Assembly (NCBI GenBank): GCA_963513935.1
Contig: OY740772.1
Span: 105,609,989 to 105,673,988 of the forward strand
Length of the DNA stretch: 64,000 nt
Origin: Aphrophora alni
Taxonomy: Eukaryota > Arthropoda > Insecta > Hemiptera > Aphrophoridae
Direction of reading: 5' to 3'
Each line of letters begins with the position of its first letter. Positions within the stretch are counted from its first letter, which is position 1. Shown here piece after piece: positions 44,001 to 59,000 of the stretch. The translations under genes were made by a program, and so were the position numbers. The notes under the pieces were generated by a model, which made no database searches, had not been told where the DNA came from, and was given only the letters and a program-made list of their open reading frames with translations.

Positions 44001-47000
44001 AAACTTTTAACTCCAATTACTCGTAAACCCTTTGAGATTTTAAAGTGTCTTTTTCAGGGTTTACTCTCCTTTCATTTCTGCATCTATTGATGTGCATATC
44101 ATTGGTATTGTTAAATGTTGAAATTTTTACAAAAAAATAGATAAAAATGAAAAAAATATTTAAAATTTTGAAATTTCATTAGCACCCCTCGACTCCAAAT
44201 TTAATTCGGCTTCTATTAAGCTATAGAAACATTCAAAAATCAAAAACTCACTTTTTCGCCTAAAAAAACTGCAAGGGGGGTACCTTAGCATTTTGCAAAG
44301 TTGGAAAATTGGCTGTTTTCACGAGTTAATTACTTAGAAACTATAAGAGATATTTTCGAATTGAAAATACCACAGTAAAATTTCATCTTTCTTCTTTCCT
44401 CATGTACATTTTGATATCATTTCGATGTATAGTTATGGAGCTACAGGCGATTTAAAAAGGTATTGCAAGTGGCGAAACAGGAAATGTTAAAATCTGGTAT
44501 TTTTAGTAACGTATAAATTGCAATACCTCTTAAACCATTTGAGATGTCAAAGTGATTTTTTCAGGGTTTATTTTCCTTTCAATTATGCATCTTTTGATAC
44601 CCATATCATTGGTTTAAAACAATTTTGATCTTTTTTGAAAAACTTTTAAACTTCAATTACTCGTAAACCCTTTGAGATTTTAAAGTGTCTTTTTCAGGGT
44701 TTACTCTCCTTTCATTTCTGCATCTATTGATGTGCATATCATTGGTATTGTTAAATGTTGAAATTTTTACAAAAAATAGATAAAAATGAAAAAAATATTT
44801 AAAATTTTGAAATTTCATTAGCACCCCTCGACTCCAAATTTAATTCTGCTTCTATTAAGCTATAGAAACATTCAAAAATCAAAAACTCACTTTTTCGCCT
44901 AAAAAAACTGCAATGGGGGTACCTTAGCAATTTGCAAAGTTGGAAAATTGGCTGTTTTCACGAGTTAATTACTCAGAAACAATAAGAGATATTTTCGAAT
45001 TGAAAATACCACAGTAAAATTTCATCTTTCTTCTTTCCTCATGTACATTTTGATATCATTTCGATGTATAGTTATGGAGCTACAGGCGATTTAAAAAGGT
45101 ATTGCAAGTGGCGAAACAGGAAATATTAAAATCTGGTATTTTTATTAACGTATAAATTACAATACCTCTTAAACCATTTGAGATGTCAAAATGATTTTTT
45201 CAGGGTTTATTCTCCTTTCAATTATGCATCTTTTCTTACCCATATCATTGGTTTAAAACAATTTTGATCTTTTTTGAAAAACTTTTAAACTCCAATTACT
45301 CGTAAACCCTTTGAGATTTTAAAGTGTCTTTTTCAGGGTTTACTCTCCTTTCATTTCTGCATCTATTGATGTGCATATCATTGGTATTGTTAAATGTTGA
45401 AATTTTTACAAAAAAATAGATAAAAATGAAAAAAATATTTAAAATTTTGAAATTTCATTAGCACCCCTCGACTCCAAATTTAATTCGGCTTCTATTAAGC
45501 TATAGAAACATTCAAAAATCAAAAACTCACTTTTTCGCCTAAAAAAACTGCAAGGGGGGTACCTTAGCATTTTGCAAAGTTGGAAAATTGGCTGTTTTCA
45601 CGAGTTAATTACTTAGAAACTATAAGAGATATTTTCGAATTGAAAATACCACAGTAAAATTTCATCTTTCTTCTTTCCTCATGTACATTTTGATATCATT
45701 TCGATGTATAGTTATGGAGCTACAGGCGATTTAAAAAGGTATTGCAAGTGGCGAAACAGGAAATGTTAAAATCTGGTATTTTTAGTAACGTATAAATTGC
45801 AATACCTCTTAAACCATTTGAGATGTCAAAGTGATTTTTTCAGGGTTTATTTTCCTTTCAATTATGCATCTTTTGATACCCATATCATTGGTTTAAAACA
45901 ATTTTGATCTTTTTTGAAAAACTTTTAAACTTCAATTACTCGTAAACCCTTTGAGATTTTAAAGTGTCTTTTTCAGGGTTTACTCTCCTTTCATTTCTGC
46001 ATCTATTGATGTGCATATCATTGGTATTGTTAAATGTTGAAATTTTTACAAAAAATAGATAAAAATGAAAAAAATATTTAAAATTTTGAAATTTCATTAG
46101 CACCCCTCGACTCCAAATTTAATTCTGCTTCTATTAAGCTATAGAAACATTCAAAAATCAAAAACTCACTTTTTCGCCTAAAAAAACTGCAATGGGGGTA
46201 CCTTAGCAATTTGCAAAGTTGGAAAATTGGCTGTTTTCACGAGTTAATTACTCAGAAACAATAAGAGATATTTTCGAATTGAAAATACCACAGTAAAATT
46301 TCATCTTTCTTCTTTCCTCATGTACATTTTGATATCATTTCGATGTATAGTTATGGAGCTACAGGCGATTTAAAAAGGTATTGCAAGTGGCGAAACAGGA
46401 AATATTAAAATCTGGTATTTTTATTAACGTATAAATTACAATACCTCTTAAACCATTTGAGATGTCAAAATGATTTTTTCAGGGTTTATTCTCCTTTCAA
46501 TTATGCATCTTTTCTTACCCATATCATTGGTTTAAAACAATTTTGATCTTTTTTGAAAAACTTTTAAACTCCAATTACTCGTAAACCCTTTGAGATTTTA
46601 AAGTGTCTTTTTCAGGGTTTACTCTCCTTTCATTTCTGCATCTATTGATGTGCATATCATTGGTATTGTTAAATGTTGAAATTTTTACAAAAAAATAGAT
46701 AAAAATGAAAAAAATATTTAAAATTTTGAAATTTCATTAGCACCCCTCGACTCCAAATTTAATTCGGCTTCTATTAAGCTATAGAAACATTCAAAAATCA
46801 AAAACTCACTTTTTCGCCTAAAAAAACTGCAAGGGGGGTACCTTAGCATTTTGCAAAGTTGGAAAATTGGCTGTTTTCACGAGTTAATTACTTAGAAACT
46901 ATAAGAGATATTTTCGAATTGAAAATACCACAGTAAAATTTCATCTTTCTTCTTTCCTCATGTACATTTTGATATCATTTCGATGTATAGTTATGGAGCT

Positions 47001-50000
47001 ACAGGCGATTTAAAAAGGTATTGCAAGTGGCGAAACAGTAAATATTAAAATCTGGTATTTTTATTAACGTATAAATTACAATACCTCCTAAACCATTTGA
47101 GATGTCAAAATGATTTTTTCAGGGTTTATTCTCCTTTCAATTCTGCATCTTTTCATACTCATATCATTGGTTTAAAACAATTTTGATCTCTTTTGAAAAA
47201 CTTTTAAACTCCAATTACTCGTAAACCGTTTGAGATTTTAAAATGTCTTTTTCAGGGTTTACTCTCCTTTCAATTCTGCATCTATTGATGTGCATATCAT
47301 TGGTATTGTTAAATAATGAAATTTTTACAAAAAAATAGATAAAAATGAAAAAAATATTTAAAATTTTGAAATTGCATTAGCACCCCTCGACTCCAAATTT
47401 AATTCTGCTTCTATTAAGCTATAGAAACATTCAAAAATCAAAAACTCACTTTTTCGCCTAAAAAAACTGCAAGGGGGGTACCTTAGCAATTTGCAAAGTT
47501 GGAAAATTGGCTGTTTTCACGAGTTAATTACTCAGAAACTATAAGAGATATTTTCGAATTGAAAATACCACAGTAAAATTTCATCTTTCTTCTTTTCTCA
47601 TGTACATTTTGATATCATTTCGATGTATAGTTATGGAGCTACAGGCGATTTAAAAAGGTATTGCAAGTGGCGAAACAGTAAATATTAAAATCTGGTATTT
47701 TTATTAACGTATAAATTACAATACCTCCTTAACCATTTGAGATGTCAAAATGATTTTTTCAGGGTTTATTCTCCTTTCAATTCTGCATCTTTTCATACCC
47801 ATATCATTGGTTTAAAACAATTTTGATCTTTTTTGAAAAACTTTTAAACTCCAATTACTCGTAAACCCTTTGAGATTTTAAAGTGTCTTTTTCAGGGTTT
47901 ACTCTCCTTTCAATTCTGCATCTATTGATGTGCATATCATTGGTATTGTTAAATGTTGAAATTTTTACAAAAAATAGATAAAAATGAAAAAAATATTTAA
48001 AATTTTGAAATTTCATTAGCACCCCTCGACTCCAAATTTAATTCTGCTTCTATTAAGCTATAGAAACATTCAAAAATCAAAAACTCACTTTTTCGCCTAA
48101 AAAAACTGCAATGGGGGTACCTTAGCAATTTGCAAAGTTGGAAAATTGGCTGTTTTCACGAGTTAATTACTCAGAAACTATAAGAGATATTTTCGAATTG
48201 AAAATACCACAGTAAAATTTCATCTTTTTTCTTTCCTCATGTACATTTTGATATCATTTCGATGTATAGTTATGGAGCTACCGGCGATTTAAAAAGGTAT
48301 TGCAAGTGGCGAAACAGGAAATATTAAAATCTGGTATTTTTATTAACGTATAAATTACAATACCTCTTAAACCATTTGAGATGTCAAAATGATTTTTTCA
48401 GGGTTTATTCTCCTTTCAATTATGCATCTTTTCTTACCCATATCATTGGTTTAAAACAATTTTGATCTTTTTTGAAAAACTTTTAAACTCCAATTACTCG
48501 TAAACCCTTTGAGATTTTAAAGTGTCTTTTTCAGGGTTTACTCTCCTTTCATTTCTGCATCTATTGATGTGCATATCATTGGTATTGTTAAATGTTGAAA
48601 TTTTTACAAAAAATAGATAAAAATGAAAAAAATATTTAAAATTTTGAAATTTCATTAGCAACCCTCGACTCCAAATTTAATTCTGCTTCTATTAAGCTAT
48701 AGAAACATTCAAAAATCAAAAACTCACTTTTTCGCCTAAAAAAACTGCAAGGGGGGTACCTTAGCAATTTGCAAAGTTGGAAAATTGGCTGTTTTCACGA
48801 GTTAATTACTCAGAAACTATAAGAGATATTTTCGAATTGAAAATACCACAGTAAAATTTCATCTTTCTTCTTTTCTCATGTACATTTTGATATCATTTCG
48901 ATGTATAGTTATGGAGCTACAGGCGATTTAAAAAGGTATTGCAAGTGGCGAAACAGTAAATATTAAAATCTGGTATTTTTATTAACGTATAAATTACAAT
49001 ACCTCCTTAACCATTTGAGATGTCAAAATGATTTTTTCAGGGTTTATTCTCCTTTCAATTCTGCATCTTTTCATACCCATATCATTGGTTTAAAACAATT
49101 TTGATCTTTTTTGAAAAACTTTTAAACTCCAATTACTCGTAAACCCTTTGAGATTTTAAAGTGTCTTTTTCAGGGTTTACTCTCCTTTCAATTCTGCATC
49201 TATTGATGTGCATATCATTGGTATTGTTAAATGTTGAAATTTTTACAAAAAATAGATAAAAATGAAAAAAATATTTAAAATTTTGAAATTTCATTAGCAC
49301 CCCTCGACTCCAAATTTAATTCTGCTTCTATTAAGCTATAGAAACATTCAAAAATCAAAAACTCACTTTTTCGCCTAAAAAAACTGCAATGGGGGTACCT
49401 TAGCAATTTGCAAAGTTGGAAAATTGGCTGTTTTCACGAGTTAATTACTCAGAAACTATAAGAGATATTTTCGAATTGAAAATACCACAGTAAAATTTCA
49501 TCTTTTTTCTTTCCTCATGTACATTTTGATATCATTTCGATGTATAGTTATGGAGCTACCGGCGATTTAAAAAGGTATTGCAAGTGGCGAAACAGGAAAT
49601 ATTAAAATCTGGTATTTTTATTAACGTATAAATTACAATACCTCTTAAACCATTTGAGATGTCAAAATGATTTTTTCAGGGTTTATTCTCCTTTCAATTA
49701 TGCATCTTTTCTTACCCATATCATTGGTTTAAAACAATTTTGATCTTTTTTGAAAAACTTTTAAACTCCAATTACTCGTAAACCCTTTGAGATTTTAAAG
49801 TGTCTTTTTCAGGGTTTACTCTCCTTTCATTTCTGCATCTATTGATGTGCATATCATTGGTATTGTTAAATGTTGAAATTTTTACAAAAAATAGATAAAA
49901 ATGAAAAAAATATTTAAAATTTTGAAATTTCATTAGCAACCCTCGACTCCAAATTTAATTCTGCTTCTATTAAGCTATAGAAACATTCAAAAATCAAAAA

Positions 50001-53000
50001 CTCACTTTTTCGCCTAAAAAAACTGCAAGGGGGGTACCTTAGCAATTTGCAAAGTTGGAAAATTGGCTGTTTTCACGAGTTAATTACTCAGAAACTATAA
50101 GAGATATTTTCGAATTGAAAATACCACAGTAAAATATCATCTTTCTTCTTTCCTCATGTACATTTTGATATCATTTCGATGTATAGTTATGGAGCTACAG
50201 GCGATTTAAAAAGGTATTGCAAGTGGCGAAACAGGAAATATTAAAATCTGGTATTTTTATTAACGTATAAATTACAATACCTCTTAAACCATTTGAGATG
50301 TCAAAATGATTTTTTCAGGGTTTATTCTCCTTTCAATTCTGCATCTTTTCTTACCCATATCATTGGTTTAAAACAATTTTGATCTTTTTTGAAAAACTTT
50401 TAAACTCCAATTACTCGTAAACCCTTTGAGATTTTAAAGTGTCTTTTTCAGGGTTTACTCTCCTTTCATTTCTGCATCTATTGATGTGCATATCATTGGT
50501 ATTGTTAAATGTTGAAATTTTTACAAAAAAATAGATTAAAATGAAAAAAATATTTAAAATTTTGAAATTTCATTAGCACCCCTCGACTCCAAATTTAATT
50601 GTGCTTCTATTAAGCTATAGAAACATTCAAAAATCAAAAACTCACTTTTTCGCCTAAAAAAACTGCAAGGGGGGTACCTTAGCATTTTGCAAAGTTGGAA
50701 AATTGGCTGTTTTCACGAGTTAATTACTTAGAAACTATAAGAGATATTTTCGAATTGAAAATACCACAGTAAAATTTCATCTTTCTTCTTTCCTCATGTA
50801 CATTTTGATATCATTTCGATGTATAGTTATGGAGCTACAGGCGATTTAAAAAGGTATTGCAAGTGGCGAAACAGTAAATATTAAAATCTGGTATTTTTAT
50901 TAACGTATAAATTACAATACCTCCTAAACCATTTGAGATGTCAAAATGATTTTTTCAGGGTTTATTCTCCTTTCAATTCTGCATCTTTTCATACTCATAT
51001 CATTGGTTTAAAACAATTTTGATCTCTTTTGAAAAACTTTTAAACTCCAATTACTCGTAAACCGTTTGAGATTTTAAAATGTCTTTTTCAGGGTTTACTC
51101 TCCTTTCAATTCTGCATCTATTGATGTGCATATCATTGGTATTGTTAAATAATGAAATTTTTACAAAAAAATAGATAAAAATGAAAAAAATATTTAAAAT
51201 TTTGAAATTTCATTAGCACCCCTCGACTCCAAATTTAATTCTGCTTCTATTAAGCTATAGAAACATTCAAAAATCAAAAACTCACTTTTTCGCCTAAAAA
51301 AACTGCAAGGGGGGTACCTTAGCAATTTGCAAAGTTGGAAAATTGGCTGTTTTCACGAGTTAATTACTTAGAAACTATAAGAGATATTTTCGAATTGAAA
51401 ATACCACAGTAAAATTTCATCTTTCTTCTTTCCTCATGTACATTTTGATATCATTTCGATGTATAGTTATGGAGCTACAGGCGATTTAAAAAGGTATTGC
51501 AAGTGGCGAAACAGTAAATATTAAAATCTGGTATTTTTATTAACGTATAAATTACAATACCTCCTAAACCATTTGAGATGTCAAAATGATTTTTTCAGGG
51601 TTTATTCTCCTTTCAATTCTGCATCTTTTCATACTCATATCATTGGTTTAAAACAATTTTGATCTCTTTTGAAAAACTTTTAAACTCCAATTACTCGTAA
51701 ACCGTTTGAGATTTTAAAATGTCTTTTTCAGGGTTTACTCTCCTTTCAATTCTGCATCTATTGATGTGCATATCATTGGTATTGTTAAATAATGAAATTT
51801 TTACAAAAAAATAGATAAAAATGAAAAACATATTTAAAATTTTGAAATTTCATTAGCACCCCTCGACTCCAAATTTAATTCTGCTTCTATTAAGCTATAG
51901 AAACATTCAAAAATCAAAAACTCACTTTTTCGCCTAAAAAAACTGCAAGGGGGGTACCTTAGCAATTTGCAAAGTTGGAAAATTGGCTGTTTTCACGAGT
52001 TAATTACTCAGAAACTATAAGAGATATTTTCGAATTGAAAATACCACAGTAAAATTTCATCTTTCTTCTTTCCTCATGTACATTTTGATATCATTTCGAT
52101 GTATAGTTATGGAGCTACAGGCGATTTAAAAAGGTATTGCAAGTGGCGAAACAGTAAATATTAAAATCTGGTATTTTTATTAACGTATAAATTACAATAC
52201 CTCCTTAACCATTTGAGATGTCAAAATGATTTTTTCAGGGTTTATTCTCCTTTCAATTCTGCATCTTTTCATACCCATATCATTGGTTTAAAACAATTTT
52301 GATCTTTTTTGAAAAACTTTTAAACTCCAATTACTCGTAAACCCTTTGAGATTTTAAAGTGTCTTTTTCAGGGTTTACTCTCCTTTCATTTCTGCATCTA
52401 TTGATGTGCATATCATTGGTATTGTTAAATGTTGAAATTTTTACAAAAAAATAGATAAAAATGAAAAAAATATTTAAAATTTTGAAATTTCATTAGCACC
52501 CCTCGACTCCAAATTTAATTCTGCTTCTATTAAGCTATAGAAACATTCAAAAATCAAAAACTCACTTTTTCGCCTAAAAAAACTGCAAGGGAGGTACCTT
52601 AGCATTTTGCAAAGTTGGAAAATTGGCTGTTTTCACGAGTTAATTACTTAGAAACTATAAGAGATATTTTCGAATTGAAAATACCACAGTAAAATTTCAT
52701 CTTTCTTCTTTCCTCATGTACATTTTGATATCATTTCGATGTATAGTTATGGAGCTACAGGCGATTTAAAAAGGTATTGCAAGTGGCGAAACAGTAAATA
52801 TTAAAATCTGGTATTTTTATTAACGTATAAATTACAATACCTCCTAAACCATTTGAGATGTCAAAATGATTTTTTCAGGGTTTATTCTCCTTTCAATTCT
52901 GCATCTTTTCATACTCATATCATTGGTTTAAAACAATTTTGATCTTTTTTGAAAAACTTTTAAACTCCAATTACTCGTAAACCGTTTGAGATTTTAAAGT

Positions 53001-56000
53001 GTCTTTTTCAGGGTTTACTCTCCTTTCATTTCTGCATCTATTGATGTGCATATCATTGGTATTGTTAAATGTTGAAATTTTTACAAAAAAATAGATAAAA
53101 ATGAAAAAAATATTTAAAATTTTGAAATTTCATTAGCACCCCTCGACTCCAAATTTAATTCTGCTTCTATTAAGCTATAGAAACATTCAAAAATCAAAAA
53201 CTCACTTTTTCGCCTAAAAAAACTGCAAGGGGGGTACCTTAGCATTTTGCAAAGTTGGAAAATTGGCTGTTTTCACGAGTTAATTACTTAGAAACTATAA
53301 GAGATATTTTCGAATTGAAAATACCACAGTAAAATTTCATCTTTCTTCTTTCCTCATGTACATTTTGATATCATTTCGATGTATAGTTATGGAGCTAGAG
53401 GCGATTTAAAAAGGTATTGCAAGTGGCGAAACAGTAAATATTAAAATCTGGTATTTTTATTAACGTATAAATTACAATACCTCCTAAACCATTTGAGATG
53501 TCAAAATGATTTTTTCAGGGTTTATTCTCCTTTCAATTCTGCATCTTTTCATACTCATATCATTGGTTTAAAACAATTTTGATCTTTTTTGAAAAACTTT
53601 TAAACTCCAATTACTCGTAAACCGTTTGAGATTTTAAAGTGTCTTTTTCAGGGTTTACTCTCCTTTCATTTCTGCATCTATTGATGTGCATATCATTGGT
53701 ATTGTTAAATGTTGAAATTTTTACAAAAAAATAGATAAAAATGAAAAAAATATTTAAAATTTTGAAATTTCATTAGCACCCCTCGACTCCAAATTTAATT
53801 CTGCTTCTATTAAGCTATAGAAACATTCAAAAATCAAAAACTCACTTTTTCGCCTAAAAAAACTGCAAGGGGGGTACCTTAGCATTTTGCAAAGTTGGAA
53901 AATTGGCTGTTTTCACGAGTTAATTACTTAGAAACTATAAGAGATATTTTCGAATTGAAAATACCACAGTAAAATTTCATCTTTCTTCTTTCCTCATGTA
54001 CATTTTGATATCATTTCGATGTATAGTTATGGAGCTAGAGGCGATTTAAAAAGGTATTGCAAGTGGCGAAACAGTAAATATTAAAATCTGGTATTTTTAT
54101 TAACGTATAAATTACAATACCTCCTAAACCATTTGAGATGTCAAAATGATTTTTTCAGGGTTTATTCTCCTTTCAATTCTGCATCTTTTCATACTCATAT
54201 CATTGGTTTAAAACAATTTTGATCTTTTTTGAAAAACTTTTAAACTCCAATTACTCGTAAACCGTTTGAGATTTTAAAGTGTCTTTTTCAGGGTTTACTC
54301 TCCTTTCATTTCTGCATCTATTGATGTGCATATCATTGGTATTGTTAAATGTTGAAATTTTTACAAAAAAATAGATAAAAATGAAAAAAATATTTAAAAT
54401 TTTGAAATTTCATTAGCACCCCTCGACTCCAAATTTAATTCTGCTTCTATTAAGCTATAGAAACATTCAAAAATCAAAAACTCACTTTTTCGCCTAAAAA
54501 AACTGCAAGGGGGGTACCTTAGCATTTTGCAAAGTTGGAAAATTGGCTGTTTTCACGAGTTAATTACTTAGAAACTATTAGAGATATTTTCGAATTGAAA
54601 ATACCACAGTAAAATGTCATCTTTCTTCTTTCCTCATGTACATTTTGATATCATTTCGATGTATAGTTATGGAGCTACAGACGATTTAAAAAGGTATTGC
54701 AAGTGGCGAAACAGTAAATATTAAAATCTGGTATTTTTATTAACGTATAAATTACAATACCTCCTAAACCATTTGAGATGTCAAAATGATTTTTTCAGGG
54801 TTTATTCTCCTTTCAATTCTGCATCTTTTCATACCCATATCATTGGTTTAAAACAATTTTGATCTTTTTTGAAAAACTTTTAAACTCCAATTACTCGTAA
54901 ACCCTTTGAGATTTTAAAGTGTCTTTTTCAGGGTTTACTCTCCTTTCATTTCTGCATCTATTGATGTGCATATCATTGGTATTGTTAAATGTTGAAATTT
55001 TTACAAAAAAATAGATAAAAATGAAAAAAATATTTAAAATTTTGAAATTTCATTAGCACCCCTCGACTCCAAATTTAATTCTGCTTCTATTAAGCTATAG
55101 AAACATTCAAAAATCAAAAACTCACTTTTTCGCCTAAAAAAACTTAGCATTTTGCAAAGTTGGAAAATTGGCTGTTTTCACGAGTTAATTACTTAGAAAC
55201 TATAAGAGATATTTTCGAATTGAAAATACCACAGTAAAATTTCATCTTTCTTCTTTCCTCATGTACATTTTGATATCATTTCGATGTATAGTTATGGAGC
55301 TAGAGGCGATTTAAAAAGGTATTGCAAGTGGCGAAACAGTAAATATTAAAATCTGGTATTTTTATTAACGTATAAATTACAATACCTCCTAAACCATTTG
55401 AGATGTCAAAATGATTTTTTCAGGGTTTATTCTCCTTTCAATTCTGCATCTTTTCATACTCATATCATTGGTTTAAAACAATTTTGATCTTTTTTGAAAA
55501 ACTTTTAAACTCCAATTACTCGTAAACCGTTTGAGATTTTAAAGTGTCTTTTTCAGGGTTTACTCTCCTTTCATTTCTGCATCTATTGATGTGCATATCA
55601 TTGGTATTGTTAAATGTTGAAATTTTTACAAAAAAATAGATAAAAATGAAAAAAATATTTAAAATTTTGAAATTTCATTAGCACCCCTCGACTCCAAATT
55701 TAATTCTGCTTCTATTAAGCTATAGAAACATTCAAAAATCAAAAACTCACTTTTTCGCCTAAAAAAACTGCAAGGGGGGTACCTTAGCATTTTGCAAAGT
55801 TGGAAAATTGGCTGTTTTCACGAGTTAATTACTTAGAAACTATAAGAGATATTTTCGAATTGAAAATACCACAGTAAAATTTCATCTTTCTTCTTTCCTC
55901 ATGTACATTTTGATATCATTTCGATGTATAGTTATGGAGCTAGAGGCGATTTAAAAAGGTATTGCAAGTGGCGAAACAGTAAATATTAAAATCTGGTATT

Positions 56001-59000
56001 TTTATTAACGTATAAATTACAATACCTCCTAAACCATTTGAGATGTCAAAATGATTTTTTCAGGGTTTATTCTCCTTTCAATTCTGCATCTTTTCATACT
56101 CATATCATTGGTTTAAAACAATTTTGATCTTTTTTGAAAAACTTTTAAACTCCAATTACTCGTAAACCCTTTGAGATTTTAAAGTGTCTTTTTCAGGGTT
56201 TACTCTCCTTTCATTTTTGCATCTATTGATGTGCATATCATTGGTATTGTTAAATGTTGAAATTTTTACAAAAAAATAGATAAAAATGAAAAAAATATTT
56301 AAAATTTTGAAATTTCATTAGCACCCCTCGACTCCAAATTTAATTCTGCTTCTATTAAGCTATAGAAACATTCAAAAATCAAAAACTCACTTTTTCGCCT
56401 AAAAAAACTGCAAGGGGGGTACCTTAGCATTTTGCAAAGTTGGAAAATTGGCTGTTTTCACGAGTTAATTACTTAGAAACTATAAGAGATATTTTCGAAT
56501 TGAAAATACCACAGTAAAATTTCATCTTTCTTCTTTCCTCATGTACATTTTGATATCATTTCGATGTATAGTTATGGAGCTACAGGCGATTTAAAAAGGT
56601 ATTGCAAGTGGCGAAACAGTAAATATTAAAATCTGGTATTTTTATTAACGTATAAATTACAATACCTCCTAAACCATTTGAGATGTCAAAATGATTTTTT
56701 CAGGGTTTATTCTCCTTTCAATTCTGCATCTTTTCATACTCATATCATTGGTTTAAAACAATTTTGATCTCTTTTGAAAAACTTTTAAACTCCAATTACT
56801 CGTAAACCGTTTGAGATTTTAAAATGTCTTTTTCAGGGTTTACTCTCCTTTCAATTCTGCATCTATTGATGTGCATATCATTGGTATTGTTAAATAATGA
56901 AATTTTTACAAAAAAATAGATAAAAATGAAAAACATATTTAAAATTTTGAAATTTCATTAGCACCCCTCGACTCCAAATTTAATTCTGCTTCTATTAAGC
57001 TATAGAAACATTCAAAAATCAAAAACTCACTTTTTCGCCTAAAAAAACTGCAAGGGGGGTACCTTAGCAATTTGCAAAGTTGGAAAATTGGCTGTTTTCA
57101 CGAGTTAATTACTCAGAAACTATAAGAGATATTTTCGAATTGAAAATACCACAGTAAAATTTCATCTTTCTTCTTTCCTCATGTACATTTTGATATCATT
57201 TCGATGTATAGTTATGGAGCTACAGGCGATTTAAAAAGGTATTGCAAGTGGCGAAACAGTAAATATTAAAATCTGGTATTTTTATTAACGTATAAATTAC
57301 AATACCTCCTTAACCATTTGAGATGTCAAAATGATTTTTTCAGGGTTTATTCTCCTTTCAATTCTGCATCTTTTCATACCCATATCATTGGTTTAAAACA
57401 ATTTTGATCTTTTTTGAAAAACTTTTAAACTCCAATTACTCGTAAACCCTTTGAGATTTTAAAGTGTCTTTTTCAGGGTTTACTCTCCTTTCATTTCTGC
57501 ATCTATTGATGTGCATATCATTGGTATTGTTAAATGTTGAAATTTTTACAAAAAAATAGATAAAAATGAAAAAAAATATTTAAAATTTTGAAATTTCATT
57601 AGCACCCCTCGACTCCAAATTTAATTCTGCTTCTATTAAGCTATAGAAACATTCAAAAATCAAAAACTCACTTTTTCGCCTAAAAAAACTGCAAGGGGGT
57701 ACCTTAGCAATTTGCAAAGTTGGAAAATTGGCTGTTTTCACGAGTTAATTACTCAGAAACTATAAGAGATATTTTCGAATTGAAAATACCACAGTAAAAT
57801 TTTATCTTTCTTCTTTCCTCATGTACATTTTGATATCATTTCGATGTATAGTTATGGAGCTACAGGCGATTTAAAAAGGTATTGCAAGTGGCGAAACAGT
57901 AAATATTAAAATCTGGTATTTTTATTAACGTATAAATTACAATACCTCCTAAACCATTTGAGATGTCAAAATGATTTTTTCAGGGTTTATTCTCCTTTCA
58001 ATTCTGCATCTTTTCATACTCATATCATTGGTTTAAAACAATTTTGATCTTTTTTGAAAAACTTTTAAACTCCAATTACTCGTAAACCCTTTGAGATTTT
58101 AAAGTGTCTTTTTCAGGGTTTACTCTCCTTTCATTTCTGCATCTATTGATGTGCATATCATTGGTATTGTTAAATGTTGAAATTTTTACAAAAAAATAGA
58201 TAAAAATGAAAAAAATATTTAAAATTTTGAAATTTCATTAGCACCCCTCGACTCCAAATTTAATTCTGCTTCTATTAAGCTATAGAAACATTCAAAAATC
58301 AAAAACTCACTTTTTCGCCTAAAAAAACTGCAAGGGGGTTAGCATTTTGCAAAGTTGGAAAATTGGCTGTTTTCACGAGTTAATTACTTAGAAACTATAA
58401 GAGATATTTTCGAATTGAAAATACCACAGTAAAATTTCATCTTTCTTCTTTCCTCATGTACATTTTGATATCATTTCGATGTATAGTTATGGAGCTACAG
58501 GCGATTTAAAAAGGTATTGCAAGTGGCGAAACAGTAAATATTAAAATCTGGTATTTTTATTAACGTATAAATTACAATACCTCCTAAACCATTTGAGATG
58601 TCAAAATGATTTTTTCAGGGTTTATTCTCCTTTCAATTCTGCATCTTTTCATACCCATATCATTGGTTTAAAACAATTTTGATCTTTTTTGAAAAACTTT
58701 TAAACTCCAATTACTCGTAAACCCTTTGAGATTTTAAAGTGTCTTTTTCAGGGTTTACTCTCCTTTCATTTCTGCATCTATTGATGTGCATATCATTGGT
58801 ATTGTTAAATGTTGAAATTTTTACAAAAAAATAGATAAAAATGAAAAAAATATTTAAAATTTTGAAATTTCATTAGCACCCCTCGACTCCAAATTTAATT
58901 CTGCTTCTATTAAGCTATAGAAACATTCAAAAATCAAAAACTCACTTTTTCGCCTAAAAAAACTGCAAGGGGGGTACCTTAGCATTTTGCAAAGTTGGAA

